NCBI RefSeq assembly: GCF_030272615.1
Contig: NC_081406.1
Coordinates: 185,109,770-185,173,769 of the forward strand
Reading direction: 5' to 3'
Length of the DNA stretch: 64,000 nucleotides
Origin: Cryptomeria japonica
Taxonomy: Eukaryota > Streptophyta > Pinopsida > Cupressales > Cupressaceae
The notes under the pieces were generated by a model. It searched no databases and was not told the DNA's origin. It saw only the letters and a program-made list of their open reading frames with translations. Shown here one piece after another: positions 1 through 12,369 of the stretch (position 1 is the stretch's first letter; each line of letters opens with the position of its first letter). The translations under genes were made by a program, and so were the position numbers.

Positions 1-1190
1 ATAGCATTTGGACTAAAAACTAAGAGAGAAAGTCATTGCTCCAATATGGCTTACTTTCAAGCACATAGACTTGTAGTAAATCCACATACACAATTGATTA
101 TAATAGAAAATACATTAATAAACAACTGCAAAGGCTCAAAATCCAGCTACAACCATGAGAAGAATATCAGCAACACAAAGATTGGAGATATCATCTGCAT
201 TCTATTCATGTCTGGAAATCAACTCAAAGATTGATATTTTCTATACAAAGCATTGCTTAGAAAAGATTCAACTCCTCCCTTACAAATAAAAATCTACTCT
301 CCCCCACCCACATGCTGCTGGAAGAAAATAAAAAGAAGAAGACCCCACCTCTTTCAATCCTTTCACAATAAATAGTTACATGAAATCTTTATTCAGTTTT
401 TATAACCAAATCTTGAAAAACTTTTTAACTTCTACTTTTCACTTTCCCCATTACTCTTATTTATAACATCAAATATTTATAAACATTAGAATATAATTCT
501 TTAAAGTTTATAAAATATCTGGACAGGTGGCACTTGAATATTTTAAACCAAAATGAAAATATTCATTATGTTGGGCGGACTGAAAATATTTGTGACAGTC
601 AAAATCGGCCTCGGTACGGGGGCCATAACTTTTGTTTCCACCATTGGATCTTTCTCAATTTTGGATATGTTGGCTGAAACCTAGTTTTTTGCATTATGGC
701 TGGAGAGATTTAAAAAATAATGTCTAAGTAAAAGGATATGAGATATTTTGTGGGGTCTATATGACTTCCATAAAATTAGACCTATAGAGCTTGAACCTTG
801 AACTTCATAGAATAGTTTGAACATCACTGAACTATTTGAACTAGGTTCAAACGGTTCACAGTTTGAAGAAAGAATATATGAAATATCACTTGTGATCGTG
901 AAATAGAGTTGCTATAAAACACTTAAGTGAGAGTTAGCCTGAAAATGTCTTAGATACAACTTAGAACCTGTGGTACCTAAATGAACACTATGAACTCTAT
1001 TCAATATGGTTCAAGGGGTTCATGAGGTTCATGAGGTTCAACAAACCATTGAAACTTAACGCTAAGGATTTAGAAATGATTTACAGGTGGATTAGGGATT
1101 GAACCAATAAATTTTTAATAAGACAAGGACTCAACTAAAAATTTGCAAGGCGACTCACTCTTGTTATAAGGTACGAATGACAAGGTAACA
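1..1190 (-). repeat. 3' LTR of Element 1, truncated by window edge
   Basis: Direct-repeat partner of 3179-4370, about 95% alike by eye over the first 150 bases. Read on the minus strand it begins TGTTACC at 1190, matching TGTTATC at 4370. It holds no credible gene. Confidence 0.8.
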
Positions 1191-1651
1191 TTGGCTCTGA
1201 CTAAGGACTAGGACTGTAAAGGACTAGGAGAATCCAGAATATCTTTAGAAGAGATCAGTGCCTAGCCATTGGGCAACAGAGTCAAGAAAAACAAAACACA
1301 TGGAGCTTCTTGCAAAGGGTGGAGGCAACAAGGAAAAACTAACAAGCCAAAAACCCACACTAAACCAAGGCTGAAAATCAAGACAAGCTACACCTAGATC
1401 ACACCAAAAATATTATTTACAAAAATATACAGGTAGGAAAATCCCACCATAAGAACTAGAGCCAAGAACTTCTTACACAAAACCATCCACTGGTTGGGAG
1501 AAGAAGGAACCTTTTCTAAAAAAATGGCTTGTGTTTAAATGAAGTAAACCAAAACCATGCTCTTCTGGTAACTTCTTCAATGCTGAACACCAAACTATCA
1601 ATATGCAGGAACTTTGTGAATAGACATTGATGCCCAAAAAGCCATGTTTCA
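1191..1651 (-). other. Element 1 internal tail, non-coding, no polypurine tract
   Basis: Lies between the end of the reading frame and the 3' LTR. On the minus strand no purine run precedes the LTR. Instead the plus strand at 1191-1208 reads like a weak primer site (GGCTCTGACTAAGGA) and resembles the motif in the same place in Element 2 at 11151. Only short overlapping shadow frames are present. Confidence 0.5.
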
Positions 1652-2761
1652 TCATGAACTTCTGAATTTTCTTGAAACATCTGCACAGTACTTCTCAAAT
1701 AATGTTCCTGGCTGAAAAAAGTAATGCTCAGAAATTCCTAAGGAAAAGGCTGCATCATTCTCACAATCACCACTATTACGACCATCATTCTTAAAATAAT
1801 TTTCAGCATTTGAACTAATCTTAGAATAGAGAGACACTTCATCATGCATGGGATCCAACTTAGCTGAAACAACTTCAACATCTTTTACTGAAATTAAATC
1901 TATAAATTCCCTATCCAAACTTAATGCATGAAATGAATTAATACCTGAATCCTTCTCCTTGAAATCGCCTTCTTCAATGGATGACAAGAACTGCTCTATG
2001 ATCTCTTCTTCACAAAAAGAAGTACTATCCAAACCGGTCAATAGTTCTTGGGACTGCAACTCTTCATTAGGAAGACATAATATTTCTTTACTATCAAAAT
2101 GAAATGATTCTACGAAGGATTCATCACAAACTTTTAAACATAAAGAATCATTTTCATCAACTTCATGTATAAGATTGAAAGCTTCATACTCTAGTTGCAT
2201 GTAAATTTGAAAATTTTCATCTTTTATACTTTTTGGAACAAGATAACTTTCCATACTATCAAAACTGAAAGTTTCTATTTCCGGGTAAGAGAAAGACCTC
2301 AAAAAACCTATTTCATTCAAGCCCGCAGGTTCTCCAATGTTTTCTTGATTATTCTCACTTACCATTGTTTGACTTTCATGAGACTGAACTATTTCTTGCT
2401 GAACTTCTCGCTCATTCAAGACAAGGTAATTGTAGGAGTGAGATAAAACTGGGATGATTGAAGCCTCGTCATCATCAAATTTTAATTCTTCTTTCAGCTA
2501 CAATATTTTCTTTGCATAAACTTGCAAAACTCTTGTCTTTTCTTTCAATTCTTTCAATTTGTGAAACCTGATGCAAAGACTTCTCCATAGAAGAGTGGAT
2601 GCATGATCATCTTCCACACTTATATTATTTCTAATAGCATGAGAAATACTTTCTTTGTAATGCTCCAAGAAGTCATGCAATACTTTATCATCTATTGCAA
2701 CAATTTCTAAGATCGAAGGATCTGTTGTTTTCCCTTTTCTCATTGCTCTTGCCTTGAGCAT
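1652..2761 (-). pseudogene. Unrecognised acidic Ser/Glu-rich protein of Element 1
   Basis: One reading frame of about 370 codons, interrupted by a single in-frame TAG at 2498-2500. The halves on either side are in the same frame. The first ATG is at 2761, but the frame stays open upstream to the primer site at about 2850. The first part (about 90 residues) is basic and helical-looking. The rest is acidic, rich in Glu, Ser, Asp and Phe. I see no zinc knuckle, no protease DSG/DTG motif and no polymerase motif, so I cannot name a family. By position (first frame after the primer site) it occupies the place of gag. It could be a diverged structural protein or an acquired sequence. Confidence 0.5.
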
Positions 2762-2849
2762 GATGTTTATATACAGAGTCACCAATCTCCTACACAGAGA
2801 TAAATCTACAAATCTGAGGAAACAAAATGCACTAGTCTTTGATTCCGAA

Positions 2850-2867
2850 TCCCCAACACAGTCGCCA
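2850..2867 (-). other. Primer-binding site of Element 1, tRNA-Arg-like
   Basis: Minus strand reads TGGCGACTGTGTTGGGGA, close to the complement of the 3' end of plant tRNA-Arg(ACG) (TGGCGACTCCGCTGGGGA, recalled), with three mismatches. It lies 12 bases inside the LTR end. Confidence 0.65.
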
Positions 2868-2879
2868 AAAATCTATTAG

Positions 2880-4370
2880 TGAACAAATTTGTAATTCGAA
2901 GATAACTATACAAATAAACTCAAAATGCCCAGAATGAAGGACAAAAAGTACTAACAGTTGGATAGATTATCATTGAAGTGATAATCTTCCTCTGAATTAT
3001 GAGGTACAGATCCCTCTTAGAAGATTTACAATGAATTAAATTGCTGAGATGCTTTTAACCAGAAAGCAATAAAGGAAAATAACATTCATCCATAGCCATG
3101 AAAATGAATGCCAAAGACTTACAAAACAGATATAAATCAAGACCATTAAATCAAAGTTTAATTTTCTGCACTTATGGATAGCATTTGGACTAAAAACTAA
3201 GAGAGAAAGTCGTTGCTCCAATATGGCTTACTTTCAAGCACACAGACTTGTAGTAAATCCACATACACAATTGATTATAATAGAAAAGACATTAATAAAT
3301 AACTAGAAAGGCTCAAAGTCTAGCTACAACCATGAGAAGAATATCAGCAACACAAAGATTGAAGATATCATCTGCATTCTATTCATGTTTGGAAATCAAC
3401 TCAAAGATTGATATTTTCTGTACAAAGCATTGCTTAGAAAAGCTTCAACTCCTCCCTTACAAATAAAAATCTACTCTCCCCCACCCACAGGCTGCTGGAA
3501 GAAAATAAAAAGAAGAAGACCCTACCTCTTTCAATCCTTTCACAATAAATAGTTACATGAAATCCTTATTCAGTTTTTATAACCGAATCTTGAAAAACTT
3601 TTTAACTTCTACTTTTCACTTTCCCCATTACTCTTATTTATAACATCAAATATTTATAAACATTAGAAATATAATTCTCTAAAGTTTATAAAAATATTTG
3701 GACAGGTGGCACTTGAATATTTTAAACCAAAATGAAAATATTCATTATGCTGGGCAAACTGAAAATATTTGTGATAGTCAAAATTTGCCTCGATACGGGG
3801 GCCACAACTTTTGTTTCCATCGTTGGATCTTTCTCAATTGTGGATATGTTGGCCGAAACCTAGTTTTATGCATTATGATTGGAGTGATTGCAAAAATAAT
3901 GTCTGAGTAAAAATATATGAGATATTGTGTGTGGATCTATATGACTACCATAAAATTAGACCTACAGAGCTTGAACCTTGAACTTCATCGAACAGTTTGA
4001 ACATCACTGAACTATTTGAACTAGGTTCAAATGGTTCACAGTTTGGAGAAAGACTATATGAAATATCACTTGTGACCATGAAATAGAGTTGTTGCAAAAC
4101 ACTTAAGTGAACGTTAGCCCGAAAATGTCTTAGACACAACTTAGAACTTGTGGTACCTAAATGAACATTATGAACTCTGTTCAAGATGGTTCAAGGGGTT
4201 CATGAGGTTCATGAGGTTCAACAAACCATTAAAACTTAACGCTAAGGATTTAGAAATGATTTACAGGCGGATTAGGGATTGAACCAACAAATTTTTAATA
4301 AGACAAGGACTCAACTAAAAATTTGCAAGGTGACTCACTCTTGTTATAAGGTACAAATGACAAGATAACA
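2880..4370 (-). repeat. 5' LTR of Element 1
   Basis: About 1,491 bp, TG at 2880 and CA at 4370 on the plus strand (TGTTATC to TTCA on the minus strand). The part from 3179 matches 1-1190. An AT-rich stretch near 3636-3660 contains TTATAAATA on the minus strand, a possible TATA box. It carries no gene. Confidence 0.75.
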
Positions 4371-4645
4371 CGAGTGCACACCAAAAGACAACACAAATCT
4401 AGGCCTGAAAAGTATTGATCTGTATCTGTATATTAATTTTGATAAGAATTCTTACATGATTCAAAGTATTCTCTGTAATAGCTAGAAAAAAACTAGATAT
4501 ATTTCTGCAGAGTTTCTTTACAAAAATTCTTGTGATCCCATTTTCTATTAGTCTTGGCATCCATTTATAATATCATGGATGCATAGAAACTTTAGACATT
4601 TCTAAGAAAAGTTTTTTACAAACCACAATGTCCTCCAAGAAACAG

Positions 4646-7600
4646 TTACAAGTACTTTTTAGTATCAACAGCCTCTTCAGTTTGTTGCTCCTCTGTCACA
4701 TCTTCTAACTGCTCTGGGATTCCTTCTTCTTGCACTGCATATTTCTTGGTTCACTTTTGGAACACATCATCAGCAGGCCATGAGTAGCCAAAAAAAAATT
4801 TCTTCAACTTGAGTAACCTTTTCCAAGAGTTTATCACTTTGTTAACCTCTGAATTCAAAAAGCCATAATGTGACTTTATCTTTTCTTTTTCTTCAACTGT
4901 CTTGACAAATAGGGATGTGTCATCTTTATTAATGATTCCATTCACCCTTAGAGACAAGTTAGCTCCTAGCTCATCAAGCCATACCTGTTTGTCCTTCAAT
5001 TGATTTTGGATAACAAAACCCCCATGAAACAATTCAAATTTACGCTAAGAATATTCTTTCCTACACAAGTTGGCTTTCCTCTCCACATTGGTTCTTCCTT
5101 TTGCTAACTTGGTCATACTTTTTGCTAACTCACATATGGAATTAATAATAGCATCCAATCTTGCTTCATCATAAGATGCACACAAAAGCTCTAGATCCAC
5201 TTCTCTTGGCATCCACTTATCCAAAATTGGTTACAGAATAGCCTTGTCTTCATTCAACTCATTCCAAATATCAAAAATTGTCTTCATTCTAGTGTGCACC
5301 ATGGAAGACCTGATTGTGTTAGCAAAGCTTAGAATTGTGGCCTTTACCCTTTCCTCATATTTACTTGCAAACAAGACCTAAGCCTATTTTAACTTCTCTA
5401 ACTCATGTTGAATGGTCTCAGCTGGTTGAAAACCAGAGGGCATAGGAGAAGGGGGAAATTCTATAATAGGACTAGTAGGTGGAGGTTGTGCAGGAGAAGA
5501 AGCTACCATTAGAGTAGAGGACTCACCTTGATGGCACTGTCCTGCCAATTGACACTTCAATTCAACAATGATGTTATCTATGTTAGGTATTCCTTCTTGG
5601 GCCTCATTATAAGCCTTCAAGGTTGTTTGTAATTTTAGTTGGAGATTATCTTTTTCCTTTGCCTCCTTTTCTGCCACTGCTATAGTGAATTTTGCAATTT
5701 CTCAAACTGTTCTAGCAGCTTCTGCCACCCCTATATCCTGAACTCTTCTTACTATCATGCCTCCTAGAAAACTAGATCCTGAGGTATCCTTCCTTTTTCT
5801 ATTTTCATCCCTCTTTAGGGACCACGTGTCCATAGCAACATTATCTCTTCTGAATGTCACTCCCTCCATAGGCTTGGTCTCTTTCCTGATTGATTTAAGT
5901 ACCAAGGCATTTGCTATATCCCATTCAGGGAGGAGTAGAACACCGGCCTTTGACACCATTTCCCTTCCCACTTCAGGAGTGATGGCTTTGAATTCAGCCC
6001 TTATTTCTTATTTAACTTCTTCCTCTACTAAGTTTGTATCTTTGTGAGGCTACTCACTCATTCTCTTTTCATATCTCAGCTTGAATTGTTTAATATTTTT
6101 TTTCCATAGAAATTGTATGAATGCTATTGTTGTGACAAAATTGTTATCAGCTAGGAACTCTTCACTAGTTTGCTTGATAGCCAGGTCTAACTCCTTACCT
6201 TTGAACTCATCTTTAGTTAAATTCATCTCAGCACTAGGTGGCTTTTCTGCCATTCCCTCTTATGTCTCTTCATAGGTGTAAGCAATCTCTCCAAGGCTTC
6301 CTAACTATAACAATTGTTCTGCTACTACCCGTTCATCTCCTATATGGATAGGGGATTGAGAGGGAGAGTAGAGAGGTTCATCTACTTGCACTTCTTTCCC
6401 TACCCTTTGTCTTTTAGGGGATTCTTGGATGTCAATAACATCTTCAATTGTTCTCTTCCCTCTTCAAGTGGAAGGCTCACATGTTACTAGCATCAATACA
6501 CTATACTTTGACGCTTCAATTCAGCATTGATGTTATCTTAGTTAGCTATTCCTTCTTTGGCCTCATTATAAGCCTTCAAGACTGTTTCTAATTTCAGTTG
6601 GAGATTAGCTTTTTCCTTTGCCTCCTTTTCTACCACTGCTACATTGAATTTTGCAGTTTCTAAAACTGTGCTAGTAGCCTCTGCCACCCCTGTATCTTGA
6701 ACTCTTCTTACTATCATGCCTCCTAGAAAACTAGATCCTGAGGTATCTTTCCTTTTTCTATTTTCATCCCTCTTTAGGGACCACATGACCAAAGAAACAT
6801 TATCTTTGCTGAATGTTACTCCCTCCATAGGCTTGGTCTCGTTATCGACTATTTTAAGTACCAAGGCATCTGCTATATCCCATTCAGAGAGGAGTAGAAC
6901 ACCAGCCTTTGACACCATTTCCCTTCCTACTTTAGGAGTGATGGCTTTGAATTCAACCATCATTTCTTGTTTAACTTCTTCGTCTACTAAGGTTGTATCT
7001 TTGTGAGGTTGCTCACTCATTCTTTTTTCACATCCCGCCTTGAATTGTTCAATATTTTGTTTCCATACAAATTGCATGAATGTCCCTGTTTGTGATAAAA
7101 TTGTGGTCAGCTAGGAACTCATCAGTACCTTACTTGACACCCAGGTCTAACTCCTTACCTTTCAACTCATCTTCAATTAAATTCATCTTGACACTAGGTG
7201 GCTCTTTTGCCATTCCCTCTTGTGTCTCTTCATAGCTATAAGCAATCTCTCCGAGGCTTCCTAACTGCAACAACTGTTCTTCTACTGCCTGCTCATCTCC
7301 TATATGGATAGGGGATTGAGACGGAGAGTACAAAGGTTCATTTGCTTGCACTTCTTTCCCCACCCTTTGTGTTTTAGGGGATTCTTGGATGTCATTGACA
7401 TCTTCAATTGTTCTCTTTCCTCTTGAAGTGGAAGGCTCACCTGCTAGTGGCATCAATACACTATACTTTAACCTTTTGTGCATCACATGATCACCAAGAG
7501 GGATAGATTTAGCAAAGGTAGGCTTAGTTAGAACTAACTTAGCCTTGTCAGGGTTGTCTCTTATTATAGCCTCCCTCTTTTCTTTCAGAGTTTGCATTAA

Positions 7601-9234
7601 ATCTTCAAAGAAAATAATTAAAATTTTGGTCTTTTCCTCAAAGGGGTTGAAGCTAGACATAGGGTCATAACTACTATCAAACTCATGAATGAAATCCAGG
7701 CCCTTTTTGTATGTCACCCACTTTTCTTTCCTTAATTGTTGCTCATCCAAACTGAATTCATTTCTAATTAGGCTCTCAGGGAAATGAAATTGGTGTGGCC
7801 TACCTTTGCATACTGCTCTTCTCCTAAACATATCATTGAAAAAATCCTTAGGGTCAGCAAACTTGGTTACTATAGTAGACAACCTATACAGTTGAAAAAA
7901 GTCATCAAAGAATTTCCAACCAACTTTGGTGATCACGAATTGATGGGCCATGGTAACAGTTGGATAAATGGTCCCTTTACCCCTATTTGTGAGCCCTGCC
8001 TCTTGCACACCTCCAATTTGGCTTAAGACCTTTGCAATCCCTATTTTCAATGGGACTTGATAAGGCAATAAATATGGAGTGCCCCTAAACCCATAAACTC
8101 TGAAAACTATAGAAACAGGTTACAAATAAATATCACCACAATTATGAAAAATCTTAATACCTTCAACAAACTCCTTAGGCCTGAGGAAATCCAAAAAAGC
8201 CTTTGGGATCCTAGGGTTCTATGGGCATAGAAGAACCCTAAGCCTAGACACAAAGCATGTATCAAACTTCAAATAACTGCCATTTTCTCCATCCCAAGAA
8301 AAAATTGTGCTCCACAGTTGCATAGGCATCTCCTAACCTTCCTTTTCTTTGATCAAATTCATTTCCTTAGTAAAATAATCAGATCCTTTGAACAAATATA
8401 TGTGCATTAGAAGAGAATACCATCCAAAAGGTCTATCCACCTTACCATTTTTTATCCCTACAAGCCCTACATGAATTGCATCAGTGAGGTAAGGTGCATA
8501 ATCAAATATCACTACTAGAGAGGGGTTCCCAATTTGTGCCATCATTAACATGTAATGGGTTGGCATGGTTACTTTACAATGTTACCCAAAGATTTGACAT
8601 AGTTCCCAATACATGCCTTTGGCCCTTAAAGTGAAAAAATTTAGGGAGAAGGGTTCCATGGTGCTAGTGCCCACTACAGTTAACCCTCCTATTTTAACCA
8701 AAAATTCCTTCAAAGGGCCACTCCTAAGGTGATCTTTCTGCACATCATAAACTTGGCCAATGTTTCAAAATCAATAGGCTCTAATAAATTTGATGCCTCA
8801 CTAAGCTTAAAAAAATTCTTGAATTGATCATCATTGATTTCTATGAGGGCTCTTGCATTGACATTCCTCACACATCTAGCAATAGGAGCATAATTGTATT
8901 TGATTTGGGTTAGCAAGTCCACATCCATAAAAACCCTAGGGACTATGAGCTTCCCTACGTTTAGTTCCCATATGCTATTCATTGGGTCACTGGCATGTCT
9001 CTAACTTAATCCCACTTTTAAAAGACCCAGCCCTAAAATCCCTATTTGTGAATCCCTCAACCATCTACCCTTGTCATATAAACCATCTCCATTCCTTAGA
9101 CGAGGCGATTTAGGAACTAATTCTTTGATTTTTTCTGCAACATTTGAGGACACAGTCAATTGTTCTAGGAAGTCATCACATATATTCCTATCTTGGTAAT
9201 TTACCTTTCCTGTGAACTCCCTTCTTTGTGCCAT
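4646..9234 (-). pseudogene. LTR-borne long reading frame, left copy (unrecognised protein)
   Basis: Begins MAQRREFTGKVNYQDR at 9234, about 1.9 kb inside the LTR, and ends at the TAA at 4646-4648, the same places as in the right copy. It is broken by several stop codons and small indels. Examined stops (for example at 9001-9003) are sense codons in the other copy, so the ancestral frame was probably open. The visible order is: an N-terminal Lys/Leu-rich segment; a segment containing DRPFGWYSLLMHIYLFKG; a basic central segment (residues before and after HQFVITKVGWKFFDDFF); a Pro/Ser-rich linker; a Lys/Glu-rich coiled-coil-like part; and a C-terminal segment with VWLDELGANLSLRVNGI. The tandem duplication adds about 320 codons here. 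I recognise no domain. It is not a pol or a known envelope. Confidence 0.6.
5551..7470 (-). repeat. Tandem duplication of about 960 bp inside the left LTR
   Basis: 5551-6510 and 6511-7470 are tandem copies. Phrases such as CCTCCTAGAAAACTAGATCC occur at 5757 and 6716 here but only once (16477) in the right LTR. The unit length is close to 320 codons, so the duplication keeps the LTR frame. By eye the two units differ by about 8%, similar to the difference between the LTRs. Confidence 0.8.
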
Positions 9235-9589
9235 CGCATTAATTCAGTTATATCAATTAAGATTCAAATACAACCCTGATAAGGCAAGCACACAATAAAG
9301 TACCAATTTTCAAATTGCAATTAGCAAGCAAGACATAAAAACTTGTTATTCTCCTTAAGAAATTCGCTCTACACCAGATCCTCTGCAACAAACTTGTCAA
9401 AGTGGTGCCAATATTCAATTGATGCGGACCTTAATACAACAACTTGGCATTGAATTGAGAAATTAATCCCGCATGCTTCGGTCATCAACTCATAATTGAA
9501 TTTTCAAATCAAATTCAAAAATGGACTCCAACAGATCACCAGTTCTCTGAGGATTTCCCTATTTCGTTGTTTCACCATTTCATAGAGTT

Positions 9590-10800
9590 TAAAATCCCCA
9601 CACCTTTCCTTCGCGAAGCAACGACGTTCGTTGGATCCTTTGAAATTTGCACTGCCTTTACTCTTCCAGTCCTTCTGCATTAGTAATGGGCCCTACCTTC
9701 TTCTCGCTACTCTGCAAACACTAAACCTTGTACACTTAGATCATGAAAAACAATGTTGGTCATCTAATCATTTTCCACTTGCTCAATCTTTACCAATTAC
9801 GGTGACCGCCAGTCTTTTTTGCTAACTGCGCACCACCATCACTGCTAGCGGTTTTTGCCACTTCGCAAAAACTAACCACCCCGCATCTTCAGGCTGTGAA
9901 ATAATGCTAGCCATTGGATCCATCTTGAGATGTACACTATTTAATGGACTCAAACCTTTAAAGTGGGCCCTCGGCTTGGAAACCACTTGCTTTTTCATCA
10001 CCGGCAAATGAATATTACATGTCAATCTCCTATTCACTCAAAAACTCCAGCGGGCTCTATTCTAAGATTGCCATGTGTTCTATTTCACATGGGTTTCAAC
10101 ACCATCATTGGTTAAATCAAAGCAGGCCCCAAGAAATACTTTGGAGCCACGTGCATCTAACAAGTCATCATTTCCCTCAACCAAGTGACCCACCTATCCT
10201 ACCATGTCATCCATTGTGTGACTGCCATGTCACTTCGCTACTTTGTGAATGGTAATCTTCATTTGATTTGGGGTTGTGAATCCAAGCGGGCCATCCAATC
10301 AACTCCAAGTTGATCGGTCTTTAAAATCATGACTTGCCTATCTTTTGGACCCACCAACCCTTTCACTACTTTGTGAACATTAAACCTCAGGCAACTCATC
10401 TTTGCGAAGCAACAACAAATGTTAGATCTTTAGAAGTTCCTCACCTGTTAGGCTTTTCATGACCACCTCGCCTAGGCCCTCCACCTTTTCGCTACTTTGT
10501 GAAAGGTAAAACATGGACATGTTTCAAAAGCGAATCCACACAAGCCGTTGATCTTCTCTGAACTAATCATCCTTTAACCAAAGGAACCACTTACCTCTGG
10601 GACCCACCTACTCTTTCTCTATTTCGTAGATGGTAAATCACATGCATCTTGGGCTAGTGAAGCAATGTGAGCCATTGGATCAAATACAAGATGCCTTCCA
10701 TTTAATTTGACAAACAATCCTTTGGTTGGGCCCACTTACCCTTTTTGCCACTTCTCGAATGCTAAACTGGAGGCATCTCTTCTTTGCAAAGCCACGCACA
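9590..10800 (-). repeat. Degenerate repeats of about 128 bp in the LTR promoter-side region, left copy
   Basis: The plus-strand core GCTACTTTGTGAA or a variant (followed by a few bases and TAA) recurs near 9702, 9851, 10231, 10362, 10488, 10616 and 10743. The last five are spaced 126-131 bases apart. A second shared piece resembles GCGAGCCRTTGGATC. There are no reading frames of interest. On the minus strand the array lies in the first 1.6 kb of the LTR, upstream of the LTR-borne frame, where the promoter would be expected. Confidence 0.6.
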
Positions 10801-11149
10801 CTGCAGGATCAACCTTGACTTGCATGATAGTTAACAAGCCCGACAAATATTAAAACAAGACATAGGCAAATGCATAAAAATTGAAAATATTTAAAAGACC
10901 ACCTAGGGAAAACCTATAAGGGGGAACACTTTCATGATAGAGAAACCCTTCCACTTAAGTGGAAAAAGTAATGCAAGAATAGAATGTGAGGGTTTAACAA
11001 AACATAGGAAGGTTTAAATATTTCAAAAAACCTTAAACCCTCTTTTACCCCCAAAAAAAAAACATAGAGGCAACAAGGTTATGTCAAACACATTTTGTAG
11101 ATTTTAGCCGATGATGGGACAAGAATACCCAATTTTTAAAACAGTGACA

Positions 11150-11358
11150 ATAGCGGCTCTGACTGGGGATGGTTGATTGCAAGATAAACACAAGAATTCA
11201 TAAACTCTGGAGAACAGACCACACACAAGCCCAAAAACAACCAACATAAACAAATCTAAATATATACAAACTAAGACCTATTATGCATGGACTTAAGAGA
11301 AGTAATGTTTCAGGAACTGTCCATGCACTGGAAATTCCTATACCTCACCATTCATTTT
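11150..11358 (-). other. Element 2 internal end with a plus-strand primer-site-like motif
   Basis: Directly after the LTR boundary the plus strand reads TAGCGGCTCTGACTGGGGAT (11151-11170), similar to a tRNA-Arg primer site with a one-base insertion. On the minus strand, where a polypurine tract should precede the 3' LTR, this becomes tRNA-3'-end-like sequence and no purine run is present. No gene is seen up to the integrase stop. Confidence 0.5.
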
Positions 11359-12369
11359 CTACAAAAAATATGAATCCTTTCCATTAAGATCATAAACCAC
11401 AGAAGGACCTATCCACAGTGACTCAATTTTTTTGTGTGTTCCCTTATCTTGTCCTTTCTCTTTCCATTTAAGAACCATGTCACTAATTTGAAACTTTCTT
11501 AACAAGGTTCTTATGTCAAATAGATATTTGGACTGCACTTGGATCTTCAAATTCCTCTTATGGGCCAAAGTTATAATTTCTTCCACCTCCACCATCTGAA
11601 TCATTTTGTCTTCCATAGGTTTAGATAACTCCTTGTCTTCAGCTTGTAGGAACTTGTATACTGGAAGAAGATTATTGACTGGCACCCTAGATTGTGTGCC
11701 ATAGACCAATTGAAAAGGTGAAACCCCAATTGCTTTCTTGACAGTAACTCTATCTGCCCATAGGGCCAACTTCAACTTTTGGTCCCAAGACCTTTTGTTC
11801 TCCTCCAGGATTTTTTGAATAATGTTCAAAAGGCTCTTATTGCTGGATTCAGCTTGCCCTTTACCCTGAGGATGATATGGTGAAGAATAGGACATAGCTA
11901 TTCCATGGCTGGTGCAAAATTCAATAAACTCCTCTGATCTGAAGCTCATGGCATTATCCATTACCAGTTTCATAGGAACACCAAACCTGGTTATAACATT
12001 ATCCATTAGGAAGTCAATAACAACCTTACTTGTAGCTCTTCTAGTGGGTATAGCTTCAATCCATTTAGTGAAATAATCAGTAGCCACTATCTTCCACCTA
12101 TGACCTCTTCCTGATTTCTCAACTATGTCTCCAATAAAATCAATGCCCCATTGGATAAAAGGGGCTTCCACTGTGACTGGGTTGAGGGGTAAAGCTCTCT
12201 CATACTTCAATTTGGATGAAAATTTCTGGCATGGGTCACCTCTTTGGACATGTTCATGGGCATCTTTAAACAAAGTAGGCCAATAATATCCAGCCCAAAT
12301 TATCTTACCAACAATTCTTTTGGCAGAGTAGTGACCTCCATATACTCCATCATGCATTTCAGTTAACAT
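11359..12369 (-). pseudogene. Ty3/gypsy integrase of Element 2
   Basis: Integrase inserts the element's DNA into the chromosome. The N-terminal zinc-binding region is visible as HDGVYGGHYSAKRIVGKIIW and a following DPCQKF, in which the first cysteine of the CxxC pair is lost. The core shows the three catalytic acids in context: GIDFIGDI, VMDNAMSF and HPQGKGQAESSNKSL. A C-terminal segment of the GPF type follows (SLWIGPSVVYDLNGKD) and the frame runs out at 11359. At 336 codons from the M it is close to the usual core length. The upstream part of pol continues in the 12370-13149 entry with stops. Confidence 0.85.

Larger units (their letters stand above)
1..4370 (-). mobile_element. Element 1: pol-less LTR retrotransposon nested in Element 2
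   Basis: Two direct repeats (1-1190 and the matching part of 2880-4370) flank an internal region of about 1.7 kb. The tRNA-Arg-like primer site at 2850-2867 and the only long reading frame lie on the minus strand, so the element is read right to left. The left LTR is cut by the window start, with about 300 bases missing. The right end at 4370 abuts Element 2's LTR exactly where the other LTR copy of Element 2 continues (its counterpart is at 15091). This shows that Element 1 was inserted into that LTR. No protease, reverse transcriptase or integrase is visible, so it would have depended on enzymes from elsewhere. Its left target duplication lies outside the window. Confidence 0.75.
4371..11149 (-). 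repeat. 3' LTR of Element 2, interrupted at its end by Element 1
   Basis: Direct repeat of 15091-20913. Minus-strand start is TGTCACTG at 11149. The portion matching 14445-15090 is absent here because Element 1 lies at 4370. It contains a decayed long frame (4646-9234), a 960-bp tandem duplication (5551-7470) not found in the other LTR, and an array of degenerate repeats of about 128 bp (9590-10800). Bases 4371-4645 lie downstream of the frame and hold no gene. Confidence 0.8.

Noticed and set aside
1-234. Short plus-strand frame at the window start
   Set aside because: Lies in the LTR of Element 1 and the matching region of the other LTR does not keep it.
2840-2870. tRNA-like 3' ends at 2850, 14423 and 59620
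   Set aside because: Only about 18-20 bases match and they sit at LTR edges. No cloverleaf is present, so they are primer sites and not tRNA genes.
5757-6047. Plus-strand frame starting MPPRKLDPEVSF, repeated at 6716 and 16477
   Set aside because: It recurs only because the LTR segment is repeated. It is the antisense shadow of the LTR-borne minus-strand frame, and the minus frame is the longer and consistently placed one.
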